Positions 24,073 through 34,078 of a stretch of DNA of 64,000 bases are shown piece after piece. Origin of the DNA: Ichthyophis bannanicus (lineage: Eukaryota; Chordata; Amphibia; Gymnophiona; Ichthyophiidae); contig CM066043.1 of the NCBI GenBank assembly GCA_033557465.1, positions 113,876,778 through 113,940,777 on the forward strand. Reading direction: 5' to 3'. The translations under genes were made by a program, and so were the position numbers. Numbering within the stretch: the first letter of the stretch is position 1; each line of letters begins with the position of its first letter. The notes beneath the pieces are model-generated. The model did no database searches and was not told where the DNA came from. It saw nothing but the letters and a program-made list of their open reading frames with translations.

Positions 24073-24572
24073 NNNNNNNNNNNNNNNNNNNNNNNNNNNN
24101 NNNNNNNNNNNNNNNNNNNNNNNNNNNNNNNNNNNNNNNNNNNNNNNNNNNNNNNNNNNNNNNNNNNNNNNNNNNNNNNNNNNNNNNNNNNNNNNNNNNN
24201 NNNNNNNNNNNNNNNNNNNNNNNNNNNNNNNNNNNNNNNNNNNNNNNNNNNNNNNNNNNNNNNNNNNNNNNNNNNNNNNNNNNNNNNNNNNNNNNNNNNN
24301 NNNNNNNNNNNNNNNNNNNNNNNNNNNNNNNNNNNNNNNNNNNNNNNNNNNNNNNNNNNNNNNNNNNNNNNNNNNNNNNNNNNNNNNNNNNNNNNNNNNN
24401 NNNNNNNNNNNNNNNNNNNNNNNNNNNNNNNNNNNNNNNNNNNNNNNNNNNNNNNNNNNNNNNNNNNNNNNNNNNNNNNNNNNNNNNNNNNNNNNNNNNN
24501 NNNNNNNNNNNNNNNNNNNNNNNNNNNNNNNNNNNNNNNNNNNNNNNNNNNNNNNNNNNNNNNNNNNNNNNN
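24073..24572. other. Assembly gap, exactly 500 N
   Basis: A run of 500 undetermined bases. The round number suggests a placeholder rather than a measured gap size. It directly follows the SINE. Confidence 0.98.
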
Positions 24573-24967
24573 TCAATACTGCTATAATAGATGCTATCCC
24601 CATTTAAGTTGGGGGCAGCAAAAAGCTGATCTAAATTTTTATTCAGGGATAATTCTATTCTACAGTGAATAGCGGGGTTTGGATGGTCCCCATTTTGCAC
24701 GTCAATCCGCCACTATTCGCCCACCCTGCCTGGCCCCGGCTCACAAACAGCGCATTTTGTATGGGGAGGGCCTAGACAGGGATGGGAGGGGGTAGTTCCA
24801 AGGCAGAGCAAGGGTGTGGGCATGGGCGGGCACCACGGGACTCGCGGACGTACAGGGCTTGTATCTGAGTTGGCTCTGGTTATGTCCCCGGCCTGTGAAC
24901 ATCGATGGGAGACTTATCCACCAAAAAGGCTGGCTGCCAGGCCCTGAAAAAAAAGGTGTTAGGAGTC
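24573..24967. other. Unassigned sequence before the provirus
   Basis: Short GC-rich host flank between the gap and the provirus, without a gene. Confidence 0.4.
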
Positions 24968-24971
24968 AAGT

Positions 24972-25566
24972 TGTGGTGAAGCTCTGGCCTTATAATAGCC
25001 CTGTAGAAACTATATGAGAAGGCCTGAACATAATAGGCCTAAGTTTCCCCCACCGCCCACATGGCCAATATAATAGTGCTGAAGAAAGACCGAAGTCAGT
25101 AAGAAGGTTGAGGAATCCGCTTTAAATGCTTTTGATAAGTTTGTAATTGAATCCCTTTATTAAATTATTTTTATAGCTGATGATAGATATGTTCCAGTGT
25201 TCCGTGCATTCCCTCACATTCCTCTGATCTTAGAAATGACCTTGCAGTAGAGATGTATCTATGGTCTAGGAAACTGAGCCCTTTGTTGAATAGCCTGAGA
25301 AGGGGAACAGGGTGGCTAGGCCCGAGGAGAGGGTCCCCGATTGGATAGGTGTGTGAGGGGCGTTTGGGGACCAATAGAAAGGTTGCCTGTATGTCAAACT
25401 GTGAAGATTGTATATAATGAATCTGATGCTAGTATTGGTTGCCTCATCGTCTTTTTCAGACACAAAAAGTGTCCGTTTGAAAGCCTGGTGCACAATAAAA
25501 TTGGGCTTGGATCTTTGAAACTGACTCCTGGTACATTATTTATTTGCATGCTTATCAGCTGCTACA
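24972..25566 (+). repeat. 5' LTR of the provirus
   Basis: It aligns end to end with the 3' LTR halves (40471-40742 and 49883-50156). The element-proper signals run in order: CCAATAGAAAGG at about 25372, TATATAA at about 25412, AATAAA at about 25494, and the end CTGCTACA. It is about 595 bp against about 546 bp for the 3' LTR. The excess is made of scattered one- or two-base insertions rather than one block. Confidence 0.88.
25368..25420 (+). promoter_or_regulatory. LTR promoter elements: CCAAT and TATA boxes
   Basis: GGGGACCAATAGAAAGG supplies a CCAAT box, and TTGTATATAATG about 40 bases on supplies a TATA box. The same pair is kept in the 3' LTR (about 49975 and 50013). This spacing is usual for the U3 region of gammaretroviral LTRs. 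Confidence 0.6.
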
Positions 25567-27579
25567 TATTCTTGGAGCGTTTGGGTCGGGAATGTGCGAG
25601 GTAGTGGATGGTATTCAAGTGGAAATATACCACATACTGTTCGCCCTCCAAGTTTGGTCCGGCTGGAGCCGCACCTGACTGCATCGCATGAGAGCCTTTG
25701 GACGCCGACCGGTCCCTCTTTGTAATCGGAAAGGGGCCTTCCCTCCTCCGTGCCGTCCACAGGTTGCTGGTTCTGGCGTGGCCAACACCTCCGAAACCCC
25801 GAGGGGAGTCCAGGATCCAAACCATGAACTGGTTTGGGTATCCGAGAAACCGGGTCCAGTGAGTAGACAGTTTTCTTGTTCGATAGTCCCAGTGAAACCT
25901 GGGGAAAGTGCTTGCATGAGTATGCAAAGACTAATTTGGTATAGATATTTTCTTAGTTTGATAGTCCAGTGGAAAGCCTGGGAAAGTCTTGCTTGAGTAT
26001 GTGAGACAAATTTGGTATAGACTAACTGGGAACATCTTGCATAAGTGCGCAAAGACGAGAGAGCCTGATCACCTCTCATAAGGACGGTCCTAGCGGGGCA
26101 GAAGCCACCAACCCTTTGGTTGAGTTAGTCAGTAAAACCTTGGGCATTTGAAAAATAATTTCTTGTTGCTGGCATGATTGTCTGCATGACTGAGAGGTCT
26201 TGAATACAGACCAAGTGAGAGCGGACTCCTGAGTAGCGCAGTTCCTGGCCGGGCGACCGCGCCCAGGTCGCGAAAAGGAGGAAGCGTTTGGTGTTTGTCT
26301 CCCCCATTGTTCCGTTGTCCTTACTGTTTGTTGTTCGTATCTGATTTTTGTCATCTGTTGAAACCGCGGGTTTCCCTTCTGGTATAATGTAAGATTATTC
26401 TGTTGGGTAATTTGTGAAACAGTTTACCGATTAAGGAATAGTACTAAGAAAAGAAGAAAGAAGAGGAAAAAAAAACAACTCAGGAGACACTTCTAAGTAC
26501 AAAGACAGCTGTCTCACTGATTTCAGTTTTTTTCCAGCACAGCGTGAGTCTCTAGCAAGCAGAGAGAGAAGGGGTGTGTCTTTCACACAGCCCGTAGAAA
26601 GGAATGTTTTAAGTATCCTTTAACCCTTTGAAGGCTTACTTTCAATTTTTAATCCACATTCTGCAGCTGGGTTAATTTGGTGCTTATTTCAGGAAAATTT
26701 GTACCTGTCTTATTCAATATGTTTCTAATAGTGATGTTCCTTTCTGCTATGGTCATGTATTATATATCATTTGGTAGGAATATTTAGTCAGAATTTTGGA
26801 TCCCGACAGTTTTGGGCTCAGCCTGGAAAGGGTTAAGTTCTTATTAACCCCTTTCGAGCTCCTCAACTGTTCTTGTTATATCTCAGCCCTACTTGTCTTT
26901 TATGGTCCAAACAGAAATGATAGAGAAATTAAGGAAACTGCTTTTGTTTTTCATTTGACCTTTGAAGTAGAGGTTAAGAACCCTGACAGGACTATGAAGC
27001 ATCCCGATCCAGTAGATACCAGATAGCGACTTGAAAGTGATTTAAATCATGAGTGAACGAGGAGTTAATCGTGCTTGAATTTTAATTCCTGATATTGACT
27101 GCGTATGCTATTCAGCAAAATTAAAAAGTAAAAACGAGATTTTATATACTGTGGCAAGCACCTCATAGAGGACATACTTATTGTTTATTAAAAAAAAAAG
27201 GGGAGTATATGCATTCCAGATACCCACCCACTTTATGAAAAAGTACCCGTTTCATGTCCTTTGAATATCTGCTTTTTAAACTGTAAGATTTAAAGTAATT
27301 CCTTTGCATTATTCAGCTTAGTACTGATGACGGCTGGCAGTTAGTTTCATGCCAAGTATTTTTATTCTAGTCGTACGTAACAGATATGTGGCCGTCATGT
27401 TAGGAGCCATATTTCTTTCTATTGGGATTGTTGTTATAACATGTTGCAAAATAATAGTTTTATATTTTAAGGATTTTATCTAAATTGTTCCTATTTAGAA
27501 TGAGCACACACATCCATTATGCTTATTACAACCAATCTAAGCTTATGCTTTCTGCTTACCCTTTGTTTGTTTGCTCTCA
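25567..27579 (+). other. Provirus leader region with ~77-bp tandem repeats
   Basis: Between the 5' LTR and the first nested element there is no long gene. A possible primer-binding site starts at TGGAGC (25573), but it does not match a tRNA end cleanly. Two tandem copies of about 77 bp (25868-25944 and 25945-26021) share TTTTCTT.GTT, GATAGTCC, GGGAAAGT, GCTTG and TTTGGTATAGA; a partial third follows. From about 26400 the sequence is AT-rich and may already be foreign to the provirus. Antisense frames of 90-150 codons here have no motif. Confidence 0.5.
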
Positions 27580-27696
27580 CTTGGTTTGCAGTTTGTCGTG
27601 CTGTGAGGGCTTGCATGCATCAGTGATGCTGAGAGCTAAACTATCGGTAGTTTAACTACTGGCAAGGTCTCCCAAGATGGACAGGTCTCAGCTGAG

Positions 27697-29330
27697 GTGC
27701 CAGACCAAGACAAACCACCCATCTGGGCAGCAGCAGAATGGGACAGTGTTGACGGCGGAGGATCACATTTTTGTGACAACGGCAACAACACCAAACTTAA
27801 ATTGCGTGGAAGAAAGGCCCGGCAATCTACTTCTGTATCTTGCCATGAAAACCCAATGGATAGTTACAACAAAACAAATTGTGCTATGGTTCTGGAAGAT
27901 GAGACCCCCAGGTCAGAAGGCACTCTACTAGCTACTGGGGAAGAGCTGAAGACTTTTCAGAGTAAAGCCAGCATTTATGATGTGGTTGGATCAAAGCCCT
28001 CGGGAAGTCTGACTGCTGATATAGCTGCGCATGAAATGAGAGTCAGAAGCTGTAAAGATGTCTTACGCATTGGAACATGGAACGTACGAAGCATGAACCA
28101 AGGAAAGTTGGAGGTGGTCAAGAATGAAATGGAACGTGTACAACTTGATCTGTTGGGTGTCAGCGAACTGAAATGGACTGGCATGGGGCACTTTGCATCA
28201 GATGATCACATGGTCTACTATGCTGGAAATGAAAGACAAAGAAGAAATGGTGTTGCATTTATAATAAAGAAGAAACTTGCAAGAACTGTAATGAAATACA
28301 ATGCAGTCAGCGAACGCTTAATCTCTATTCGTCTACGAGGATTGCCTATCAACACAACTATAATTCAAGTATATGCCCCAACAACAGCTGCAGAAGAGAA
28401 TGAAATTGAAGAGTTCTATGAACAAGTACAAGCTGAAATTGACAGAATATGCAAACAGGATATCCTGATAGTCATGGGTGACTGGAACGCAAAAGTTGGC
28501 AACAAAGAAGAAGGCAAAGTAGTTGGAAAATATGGACTTGGCAACAGAAATGAAGCTGGAGAAAGACTGATAGAATTCTGCAAGACCAATGATCTATTCA
28601 TCTCAAACACCTTCTTCCAGCAACACAAGCGGCGACTGTACACATGGACTTCACCCAATGGATTGTATAAAAATCAAATTGACTACATCTGTGGAAGTCA
28701 ACGATGGAAAAGCTCTGTAACGTCAACAAAGACAAAACCTGGAGCTGACTGTGGTACAGATCATCAACTACTAGTATGCAAACTCAAGCTAAAGTTGAAA
28801 AAGAGCAAACCACTCATGAATGCAGCAAAATATGACCGTGAGAATATACCACTGGAATTTAAAGACTGCCTGCAAAATCGATTTGCTGCTTTAGATACAA
28901 ATGACAGAGCTCCGGAAGAGTTATGGAATGACATCAAGAAAGTTGTGTTGGAAGAAAGCGAGAAGTCTCTACAAAAGGTGAAAAAGCAAAAACGGCCAAA
29001 ATGGATGACAGAAGAAACTCTGAAAATTGCCCAGAAACGCAGAGAAGCTAAAGCCAGAGGAGAAAGAAAGACAATTGCAGAACTGAACAGAGATATCCAA
29101 CGTGCAGCAAGACAGGACAAGGAAAAGTACTACAATGACACTTGCAAGGAAATAGAAGCAGAAACTATTAGAGGGAGAACAAGATCGGCTTTCCTAAAGC
29201 TAAGAGAGTTAAAGAAAAAGTTCCAGCCTCGAATTGGAATGTTACAAGATGCTCAAGGTTCTATGTTGAATGATGCTGAGAAGATCAAGAAAAGGTGGAA
29301 GGAATATACAGAGTTTTATATGATAAAGAT
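27697..29330 (+). CDS. RTE ORF2, endonuclease half
   Basis: The AP-endonuclease domain lies at about residues 120-360 of this frame. It opens with IGTWNVRSMNQGK and continues with VSELKWTGMG (metal-binding E), VYAPT, MGDWNAKVG (catalytic D and N) and GTDHQLL (catalytic D-H). These are the boxes of RTE endonucleases that nick target DNA to prime reverse transcription. No in-frame ATG starts the frame near 27697 (GTG there), and an ATG at 27677 is in another frame. A one-base shift near 29310-29330 breaks the frame, and RT continues in the next one. The bases are otherwise clean, suggesting a fairly young copy. Confidence 0.82.
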
Positions 29331-30559
29331 CAAGTGGACCAACAGCCGTTTCAACCTGTACCTTATGATCGGGAACCATTGGTGATGAAAGAAGAAGCTG
29401 AAGCAGCATTGAAAGCCTTATCAAAGAACAAAGCACCAGGCATTGATAGCATTCCCATAGAAGTATTGCAACAATCTGATGCAGTTGTTACCGTACTCAC
29501 AAGGCTCTGCCAAGAAATATGGAAGACAACATCATGGCCAACTGACTGGAAAAGATCTGTGTTTATACCAATACTAAAGAAAGGTGATCCAACTGACTGT
29601 GGAAATTATCGCACAATCGCTCTGATCCCACATGCCAGCAAGATTCTACTGAAGATTATTCAAAAGAGACTACAACCATACCTGGAACAAGAACTACCTG
29701 AAGTGCAAGCAGGGTTCAGGAAAGGGCGAGGAACGAGAGACATCATTGCAGATGTGAGATGGATCCTTGAAAAGACTAAAGAATACCAAAAGGATATCTA
29801 TTTGTGCTTTATCGACTATAGCAAGGCTTTTGATTGTGTAAACCATGAGAAACTCTGGACCACATTAAGAAGCATGGGTATACCAGAACACCTGATCGTT
29901 CTCTTGCGCAATCTGTACATTGATCAAGAAGCAACAGTTCGAACGGAACAAGGAGAAACAGAATGGTTTAAAATAAGCAAAGGTGTAAGACAAGGCTGCA
30001 TACTTTCCCCCTACCTGTTTAATTTATATGCAGAACAAATCATCAGAGAATCAGGATTGTATGAAGACAACAGAGGTGTGAAGATTGGTGGAAGACTCAT
30101 CAACAACCTTCGCTATGCTGATGATACCACATTACTGGCTGAAAGTGAAGATGATCTGAAACATTTGCTTCTCACAATCAAAGAACATAGTCTCAAAATG
30201 GGCCTGCACCTTAATGTAAAGAAGACAAAGATGACAACTGGCATAATCAACAGGTTCATCGTTGAAGGAGAAGAAATTGAAATTGTGAACAACTTTAACC
30301 TGCTTGGGTCAACTATCAATAAAGAAGGAACAAGCAGTCAAGAAATCAGACGACGCATTGCTCTTGGCAGAATGGCTATGAAAGACCTAGATAAGATTCT
30401 CAAGAGCAGAGATGTCTCTCTCCATACAAAGATTCGACTTGTTCAAGCCATGGTATTTTCAATAACATCATATGGATGTGAAAGCTGGACAGTGAAAAAG
30501 ACAGATAGGAAGAAAATTGATGCCTTTGAATTATGGTGTTGGCGGCGAATACTGTGTAT
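29295..30559 (+). CDS. RTE ORF2, reverse transcriptase part (truncated by L2 insertion)
   Basis: RT motifs follow in order: KNKAPGIDSIPIE (finger), YRTIALI, QAGFRKGRGTRD, FIDYSKAFDCV (palm A), GVRQGCILSPYLFNLYAE (B), LRYADDTTLL (C, catalytic YADD) and then KTKMTTG. The C-terminal YGCESWTVKK...FELWCWRR is typical of BovB/RTE proteins. The native frame ends at the L2 junction near 30559; codons beyond that are L2 tail. The protein's last part resumes at 33737. All catalytic aspartates are present, so only the frameshift and the insertion disable it. Confidence 0.85.
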
Positions 30560-30782
30560 TTTATTTATTTATTTATTTATTTATTTACATTTCTTCTATA
30601 CCGCACTATTTGCGATCAGCGCGGTTTACATAGAACAAACAGTATCCGACAATAAACAAGAGTCAGGTCATTACAAAGAACAGGAGCAATTAACTTGGAT
30701 AACAGGGGAAACTATCTACATGTGCAGAAATTTGAATAGATAACTATGTACATGTGAGATGGAGTTATTGTGCGTAGATCAT

Positions 30783-31463
30783 TCATGGTGGTTGGGGTTC
30801 AGTGGAGTCTGTGAGGTATTCAATAAAGAGGAAGTGTTTTAAGGCCTTCCTGAACTGGCTCAGGTTGGGGATGGCTCTGATGTTTGGTGGTAGGGAGTTC
30901 CAGAGGCTTGGGGCGCTTAGACTAAAGGCTCTGTTTGATGTTGCTTTGGAGCATTTTGTCATGTCTCTCGGTATTGCTAGCATGTTGGCTACTGAGGTTC
31001 TTCTTAGCCTGGTGGTAGTGGGTGGTTGAATGAGGTCACATAGTGAAGAAGAGGAGAGCCCCTTGATGGCCTTGAATGTCATCACTAAGGTCTTGAAGCT
31101 AATCCTAGCTGGAATGGGGAGCCAGTGTAGCTGCTTCAGGAGGGGTGTGATGTGTTCTCTCCTTGGTACTCCGAAAAGGATTCGCGCTGCACTGTTCATG
31201 GTGAGTTGTAAGGGATGTAGGGTTGCTTGAGGTAGTCCTTGTAAGATGGCGTTTGCATAATCGAAATGAGGGATGATGAGGGCTTGATATACGGTGCGGA
31301 AGTCTCTTGGATCGAGTAGGGGGCGTATGTGTCTGAGGGATCTGATCTTGAAGTAGATAGCTCTTACTGTTTTAGCTATGTGCTGCTTCATATTGAGGTT
31401 CTGATCCAATGTAACTCCGAGGTACCGTATGGCTGATTTTACTTGCAACTTGGCGTTGTCCAC
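30783..31463 (-). pseudogene. L2 ORF2 C-terminal region
   Basis: A 226-codon frame starting DNAKLQVKSAIRYLGVTLD. It continues with FDYANAIL, ITPLLKQLHWLPIPARISFK (the common L2 C-terminal signature) and FRKALKHFLF, then stops about 220 bases before the tail. It is shifted relative to the RT frame at about 31465, so the ORF is broken once here. Confidence 0.75.
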
Positions 31464-31473
31464 TGTCAGGTGG

Positions 31474-32850
31474 CTAGGTGGTGTGAAAATCAGGATTTCT
31501 GGATATAAACAGGACCTCCGTTTTTTTATGTTGGATGCGTAGATTTTGGGAGAGGAGCCATTCGGATATTGCGTTGAAACAATTAGTTAGTGGGGTGAGG
31601 TCTGGGTAGGTCAGGGATATTGGTAGGTACAGTAGGACGTCATCTGCGTATATCATGCAGCTCACGTTGAACGATCTAATGATGTTACAAATGGGTTGGA
31701 TGTAGATGTTGAACATAAGTGATGATAGGGATGAACCTTGAGGGACTCCTTGACTTTGTAGGAATGGCTCGGATGTTGTTCCATTTGCTCGGACTTGTTG
31801 CCATCTTCCAGACAGGTAAGACCTGCACCACTCCAAAGCTGTTCCGGTGATGCCTTTTTCTCTTAGCCGACTCAGGAGAATCTCGTGGCAGACTGAGTCG
31901 AAGGCTGCCGCTATATCTAAAAAGATGAGCGCGAAACCTGAGCGTGAGTTGTCAATGCCTGAGATTATGGTGTTGAAAAGAGTGGAGAGTAGTGTTTCCA
32001 CTCCGTGTGATTCTCTGAATCCGTGTTGTGATGAATCTAGGGGTGCATTGGTGTCCACATGATCTTGTAGCTGCCTGTAGACTATCTTTTCAATGATTTT
32101 AGCGAGCATCGGGATGCTGGATATGGGTCTGTAGGACTCGACCTTTTGAGGGTCTAATTTGGTGTCCTTAAGTAGAGGTCTGACTGAGGTCTGTTTGAGC
32201 GTGGATGGGAAAGACCCGGTGTTAAAAGATAGTTCTATCATTTTAGATAAGATAGGTGCAAGGTCGGATCGCAGATCTTTTATCCAGAATGCTGGACATG
32301 GGTCTGAGAAAGCAGTGGAAGTATTTAGGGTAGCGATGGTTTCTTCAATAGTTTTCTTAGATGGTGTGGTAAAGGTAGTTAGATACGCTGAGCATACTTG
32401 AGAATCAGAGAGGTCCGGTATCGTCAATTTGTCGGTCTTGCATAGTTTCGATTGCATGAAGGTGGCATAGTCCTGCGGGTCTATAGTTCCTGGGTGCTCC
32501 GGGGTCGGTTCCTTGGCAAGAGTTTTGACCAGGTTGAAGAGGTCGTGTGGCTTGTTTAATGAACGTTTCAGGGTGTCTGTGTGATGTTGTTTCATCTTGT
32601 CTGTAACAGCCCTGCGATGTGTGTGTAGGTGTTGGGTGTATGCTGCTTGGTCACTGCTGGTACGTGATTTCCTCCAGTGCTTTTCCAATCTCCGTAGGAT
32701 GGTTAATGACGCCCTTAGGTCAGCTGTGAACCATGGTGCGGATGGTCTTTTGTTTGGGGCTTTGGTAGTAGGGGGGCGGATTGCGATAGCGCTAAGTTTG
32801 CTGTTCCATGTGGAGATGAGGACATCTAGGTCTTTGTGAGGTCTTGTCAA
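31474..32850 (-). CDS. L2 ORF2 reverse transcriptase
   Basis: A 458-codon minus-strand frame. RT boxes in order are SYRPISSIPMLAKIIEK, QHGFRESHGVET, FLDIAAAFDSV (A), GVPQGSSLSSLMFNIYI (B) and CMIYADDVLLYL (C, YADD), ending in KTEVLF. All catalytic positions are present. The RT domain itself is uninterrupted; the C-terminal part continues in another frame at 31463. This clade copies its RNA by target-primed reverse transcription. Confidence 0.83.
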   Translation of the reverse strand: MTRPHKDLDVLISTWNSKLSAIAIRPPTTKAPNKRPSAPWFTADLRASLTILRRLEKHWRKSRTSSDQAAYTQHLHTHRRAVTDKMKQHHTDTLKRSLNKPHDLFNLVKTLAKEPTPEHPGTIDPQDYATFMQSKLCKTDKLTIPDLSDSQVCSAYLTTFTTPSKKTIEETIATLNTSTAFSDPCPAFWIKDLRSDLAPILSKMIELSFNTGSFPSTLKQTSVRPLLKDTKLDPQKVESYRPISSIPMLAKIIEKIVYRQLQDHVDTNAPLDSSQHGFRESHGVETLLSTLFNTIISGIDNSRSGFALIFLDIAAAFDSVCHEILLSRLREKGITGTALEWCRSYLSGRWQQVRANGTTSEPFLQSQGVPQGSSLSSLMFNIYIQPICNIIRSFNVSCMIYADDVLLYLPISLTYPDLTPLTNCFNAISEWLLSQNLRIQHKKTEVLFISRNPDFHTT

Positions 32851-33735
32851 GGAGAAGTGCTTGTTTCAGCCATGATGCGTTCTTTGTTGAACGGGTGAAA
32901 ACCTCTGGCAGTGGAGAATGTGTTCTTATGTGAGTTCGAACTTGGTTTTTGTGACTTGATGGGGGTCGGAATCTGGAAGGAGATGAGCTTATGATCGGAC
33001 CATGGAACTGCTGTTAATGATAGCGTGACGTTTTGAACCTGTTGAAGTACTGTTTGTGGGGCGAATATCAGGTCAAGAATGTTTCCCTTTGTGTGTGTTG
33101 GTTCTTGTACCAATTGGGTGTATCCCAGGATATCTAGGGCTTCTATGAAGGCGGTTGCCTGATTGTCCTGTAGGGATGGCAGGTTTGAAATCACCTAGGA
33201 TCCAATTTGGTCTGTGTGGGGCATGGTATTGGATGCTAAGTTTATGATATTGGAGAGGTTGTCTGGATCGGCTGAGGGCGCTCTATAAATAAGGTTTATG
33301 GAGCAGGAGTGATTGGCTATAGATACTGTTTCAAGGGTGTTGATGCTGTTGGATTCTACCATTTTGAATTGAAGGTCAGATCTGGTGATGATGGCAACTC
33401 CTCCCCCTCTTTTGTTTTGCCTATGGCTGGTGAAAGTAACAAAGTTGAGTGGTAGGAGTTGATTGAGGATGGTGTTATCTTCCGGTGAGAGCCAGGTCTC
33501 GGTGATCATAATGATGTCTAAATTAAGATGCGTTATTGTTTCAGTGATTGCTGGCCATTTTTTGCGAAGTGAACGAGAGTTAATGAGTGCGCACTTCAGA
33601 CTGCTAGTGAGTGGGCGTTTATTTTGCTTAGGTTTTGAAGAGTTTTGTAGTGGAATGAAAACTAGGTGGGGGCGGCGTGGATAGCTAGCTCCATGATAAA
33701 GATTGTTGGAGTTATCGGGCATACCGTCCGTGTAT
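32847..33735 (-). pseudogene. L2 ORF2 endonuclease domain
   Basis: Two minus-strand frames cover the APE endonuclease. The first (to 33195) has LINSRSLRKKW, IIMITETWL (catalytic E), HRQNKRGGGVAII and LIYRAPS, then stops. The next (33194-32847) has TKGNILDLIFAP and WSDHKLISF (the SDH catalytic box). At least one stop or frameshift at about 33195 splits the domain, and another change separates it from RT. Confidence 0.75.
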
Positions 33736-33736
33736 A

Positions 33737-34060
33737 CCATGGACTGCCCGAAGAACAAACCAGTTGGTACTAGAGGAGATCAAACCTAAGCTTTCTTTAG
33801 AAGCTCAGATGACAAGACTTCGACTTTCATACTTTGGACACATCATGCGAAGAGAGAAATCATTAGAGAAAGACATTATGCTTGGCAAGATAGAAGGTCA
33901 ACGCAAAAGAGGAAGGCCAGCAATGAGATGGATTGATACAATAACAGCAGCTACAGGTACCATTCTGTCAACAATGAGCCGCCTGACTGAAGACCGAACA
34001 CAATTTAGGATAGCTATCCAGAGGGTCGCCATGAGTCGACTCCGACTCGACGGCACTTAA
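33737..34060 (+). pseudogene. RTE ORF2 C-terminus, separated by the L2 insertion
   Basis: After the L2 ends, the frame resumes with PWTARRTNQ, then LSYFGHIMRR, KIEGQRKRGRPAMRWIDTI and a stop at 34060. RTE/BovB proteins end this way. It joins logically to FELWCWRRIL, left of the insertion at about 30550. The basic C-terminal region probably binds nucleic acid. Confidence 0.8.
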
Positions 34061-34078
34061 CAACAACAACAATAATAA

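Larger units (their letters stand above)
30560..33735 (-). mobile_element. L2 LINE, antisense, inserted in the RTE
   Basis: A minus-strand non-LTR element of about 3.18 kb with endonuclease, RT and an (AAATA)n tail at its left end (30560-30590). GTGTAT flanks both sides (30554-30559 and 33730-33735), a likely target duplication. The insertion falls between two consecutive parts of the RTE polyprotein, so it is younger than the RTE. Its 3' region (30590-30650) is shared with the SINE at 60310. Confidence 0.83.
27580..34078 (+). mobile_element. BovB-type RTE LINE, split by an L2 LINE
   Basis: The element carries an APE endonuclease and an RT of RTE type in one polyprotein. It ends with GTCGCCATGAGTCGACTC, CGACTCGACGGCACTTAA and a CAA-repeat tail (34026-34074), the characteristic 3' end of BovB-like RTEs in vertebrates. 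Without the L2 insertion at 30560-33735 it is about 3.3 kb, the normal full size for BovB. The 5' boundary near 27580 is approximate. It lies in the provirus leader, just before gag. Confidence 0.82.

Noticed and set aside
24056..24700. Minus-strand open frames of 179-214 codons
   Set aside because: They run through the 500-N gap and are made of undetermined residues.
25562..26079. Three overlapping minus-strand frames in the provirus leader
   Set aside because: They overlap each other in different frames, run antisense to the provirus and have no domain.
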